Below are positions 62,233 through 64,000 of a DNA stretch of 64,000 nt, in pieces. Within the stretch, counting starts at the first letter, position 1. Each line of letters opens with the position of its first letter. The position numbers were made by a program, and so were the translations under genes. Below the pieces are notes generated by a model, which worked only from the letters and a program-made list of their open reading frames with translations, was not told the DNA's origin and searched no databases. The DNA comes from Candidatus Photodesmus katoptron Akat1 (GTDB taxonomy: Bacteria > Pseudomonadota > Gammaproteobacteria > Enterobacterales > Vibrionaceae): the NCBI RefSeq assembly GCF_000478685.1, contig NZ_AMSD01000001.1, positions 434,001-498,000 of the forward strand, written 5' to 3'.

Positions 62233-63378
62233 ATGATACAAATACATAAATATGTACCACAATTTTTTTTAGTACTGTACTTAGTATTTTATACAGCACA
62301 CTCTTTTGCTGTATGGTATGAGGTCACAGGAACTTCGAGAATACTTTCTTCTGAAAGAATAGCACGTGCTCGTGCTTTGGAAGATGCCTTATTTAAGGCT
62401 GTTAGCTTTTCTGGTAAAAATATTGGTACCATTAATAGTTTAATCCCTTTTTTAAAAGAGCATAAAACAAAATACCACTTTGAAAATCATTTAGTTCGTC
62501 ATATGCTTATTGAGAAACAAGAAATAGAAAATAATATCTTTTTTGTAAAAGCCAAAATTCAAATTCTTCAATCAAGAAAAATCTGCGATAATCAGTATAA
62601 AAAAACATTTTTAGTAAGCAACATTAATTTAGCTTATCCAGAACAAGCGGTTTTGGGCCAGATTTACAATATAGGTGAAGATTTTTCTCGTATTATTAGT
62701 CGTCAATTAAACCAAGAATCAAGGAGCTTTATATCTGTTGGTACAACTAATTATGAGATAGACAAAGCTTATCCAGAACGATTAATAATGATTGCCAAGG
62801 ATGCACAAGCTCAATTTATTATTACTGGCACTATTACAGATTTAACAATAACGTCTGATGAAAAAAAAAATCAAAACAAGAATTCTACAGTTCGCCAATT
62901 TGCAATTGAAATACAAGTTTTTGATGGAAAAACTGGCCAAAAAATATATGATCAAAACTATCGAGAAGTTGCTAAATGGTCATTTGCTAAAGTCACTCAA
63001 GTAAATACTAAAAGCGCTAATTTCTGGCTGTCAGATTACGGAGAAATGATTTTACAAGTCAATCGTAGAATAATGTTGGACCTAGAATCTCAAATGTCTT
63101 GCAAAATAACTTTACCAGAAATTATTTCTAAACTAGAAAACATAGTAACTATGAACTTAGGACGCTTACATGGAGTAAAAAAAGGAGATAAACTTCAGCT
63201 TTGGCATATGAATTCATTTACTGACTCACAAGGATTTCTTAGAAAGAGAATAAATCAAAGTGATATCACCCTAACTGTTTCTCGTGTTTATGAGAATCAA
63301 TCAGAACTTAAAATTAACGAAGTAGAATTAGGTAAAAGTATTCAAATCGGTGATTTTGTACAAAAATTACCGTCATAA
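62233..63378 (+). CDS. flgT: Flagellar H-ring protein FlgT
   Basis: Periplasmic protein forming the H ring around the L/P rings of Vibrio polar flagella and supporting T-ring assembly on which the motor stators sit. The 381-residue product has a signal peptide (FLVLYLVFYTAHSFA) and the N-terminal domain WYEVTGTSRILSSERIARARALEDALFKAVSFSG. The middle domain holds DAQAQFIITGTITDLTI and FAIEIQVFDGKTGQKIYDQNYRE. The C-terminal domain has NLGRLHGVKKGDKLQLWH. Complete. Found mainly in Vibrionaceae and close relatives, so it is a useful taxonomic marker. Confidence 0.94.
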   Translation: MIQIHKYVPQFFLVLYLVFYTAHSFAVWYEVTGTSRILSSERIARARALEDALFKAVSFSGKNIGTINSLIPFLKEHKTKYHFENHLVRHMLIEKQEIENNIFFVKAKIQILQSRKICDNQYKKTFLVSNINLAYPEQAVLGQIYNIGEDFSRIISRQLNQESRSFISVGTTNYEIDKAYPERLIMIAKDAQAQFIITGTITDLTITSDEKKNQNKNSTVRQFAIEIQVFDGKTGQKIYDQNYREVAKWSFAKVTQVNTKSANFWLSDYGEMILQVNRRIMLDLESQMSCKITLPEIISKLENIVTMNLGRLHGVKKGDKLQLWHMNSFTDSQGFLRKRINQSDITLTVSRVYENQSELKINEVELGKSIQIGDFVQKLPS

Positions 63379-63668
63379 TAGTATAAGTAAAATTAAACGA
63401 CGTATTTTAAACGCTTGCCTAAATATAATCTACTATATAATCAAACAAATGTGTATAATCCTGCCTGCTTTGCTTTCTAAACAAAAAAACACATTTATTT
63501 ATAATGCAAACCTACTATCCAGACCACTAATAAAGCAGAACAATAAATTAATCTTTGGATTAAAAAAAATAAACCCTAAACCTTCTCATGTTTTTAAAAT
63601 TGAGCTTTTTAGTAAGGTTAAATAGAAACTTTCATCTTAATTTACACTATTTTATAAGGGTTTTTAAT
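63379..63668. other. Spacer after flgT with one doubtful small reading frame
   Basis: 290 bp. An open frame on the plus strand (63350-63625) starts inside flgT and encodes 91 residues, including KQNNKLIFGLKKINPKPSHV. I recognise no family, see no ribosome-binding site, and its composition is what AT-rich spacer would give. An internal ATG at 63449 is equally unsupported. AAGGG near 63655 serves the following gene. Confidence 0.4.
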
Positions 63669-64000
63669 ATGATACTAGAATCCTCTAGCTTAATCATTTG
63701 GGTGTTACTTGCTTTTGCTATTATACTTTCATTTTTAAGAAGAACACTATCAACAATCATAGTACTTTCCACAACATTAATAGCCGCATTTTTTTTAGAT
63801 CAACTTGATATTTCAGCCCTTATCTCAACTATTCTGATTTTTATATTGTCATATAAAACACCTTTATTAAAAAAAAAATGGAAACAAATATCATTATCTA
63901 TTATTACACTTTGGTCATTAGGTGTATTTTTTCATGTAATTCCAGGTTTTCATAATTTTAAAGTACTAGATAATGTAATAGCAGGACCCAAAAGCGGTCC
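63669..64000 (+). CDS. Hydrophobic membrane protein, N-terminal part (right edge), possibly CPBP-family intramembrane protease
   Basis: Open from ATG 63669 to the edge, about 110 codons, with AAGGG nine bases upstream. The sequence has about four hydrophobic segments (LIIWVLLAFAIILSFL, TIIVLSTTLIAAFFL, LISTILIFILS, SIITLWSLGVFFHV) and then IPGFHNFKVLDNVIAGPKSGP. The PGFHN block after the fourth span recalls gammaproteobacterial CPBP (Abi) membrane proteases, whose catalytic glutamates would be further right. That family call is from memory and weak; the membrane nature is clear. Confidence 0.6.
   Translation, partial: MILESSSLIIWVLLAFAIILSFLRRTLSTIIVLSTTLIAAFFLDQLDISALISTILIFILSYKTPLLKKKWKQISLSIITLWSLGVFFHVIPGFHNFKVLDNVIAGPKSG

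Noticed and set aside
63350-63625. A 91-codon plus-strand frame after flgT
   Set aside because: Starts inside flgT in another frame, lacks a ribosome-binding site and matches nothing I recognise; kept only as a note on the spacer.

Overview
The window is an AT-rich (about 30% GC by eye), densely packed chromosomal segment of a gammaproteobacterium. Gene order and protein content point to the Vibrionaceae. The dnaE-rnhB-lpxB-lpxA-fabZ-lpxD-skp-bamA-rseP-dxr-cdsA-uppS-frr-pyrH-tsf-rpsB/map run, the ribD-ribBX-ribH-nusB-thiL-pgpA run, the prmC-prfA-hemA/lolB-ispE-prs-pth-ychF block and a polar-flagellum cluster carrying cheV, cheR, flgN, flgO, flgP and flgT are all arranged as in Vibrio. The base composition, lost neighbours (no glnD, nrdR, ribE or flgM where expected), many TTG/GTG starts and frame breaks in homopolymer runs indicate a reduced, host-dependent genome. 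A symbiont such as the flashlight-fish luminous symbiont lineage (Candidatus Photodesmus) would fit. That name is an inference: no lux gene lies in the window.

Layout. 1-17454 (minus): replication (dnaE, cut by the left edge), RNase HII, lipid A synthesis (lpxA, lpxB, lpxD), fatty acid dehydratase fabZ, outer-membrane assembly (skp, bamA), site-2 protease rseP, isoprenoid and phospholipid enzymes (dxr, uppS, cdsA) and translation genes (frr, pyrH, tsf, rpsB with a regulatory leader). 17811-18677: map, divergent. 18803-23883 (minus): pgpA, thiL, nusB and a riboflavin cluster lacking ribE. 24424-25557: a flagellin gene. 25698-29416: dapD, a 2-Cys peroxiredoxin, a frame-broken yajG-like lipoprotein gene and hldD. 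29461-34974 (minus): secF, secD, yajC, tgt (frame-broken) and queA. 35120-45633: ung, tmcA, prmC, prfA, hemA, lolB, ispE, prs, pth, ychF. 45775-46118: tRNA-Gln, tRNA-Met, tRNA-Leu. 46144-63378: flagellin flaC, flgL to flgB, cheR, cheV, flgA, flgN, flgP, flgO, flgT. 63669-64000: the start of a membrane protein cut by the right edge.

The retained genes divide into envelope construction, core information processing, cofactor synthesis and a nearly complete polar flagellar rod-hook-filament set with Vibrio-type H-ring proteins. Investing this much in motility while shedding metabolism suggests that swimming still matters in the life cycle.

No mobile element, CRISPR array, prophage or novel multigene system is visible. 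The points most worth a second look are four single-base homopolymer frame breaks in three genes, the missing ribE and flgM, a FlgJ without its peptidoglycan hydrolase domain, and a perfect 35-bp palindrome inside dnaE.
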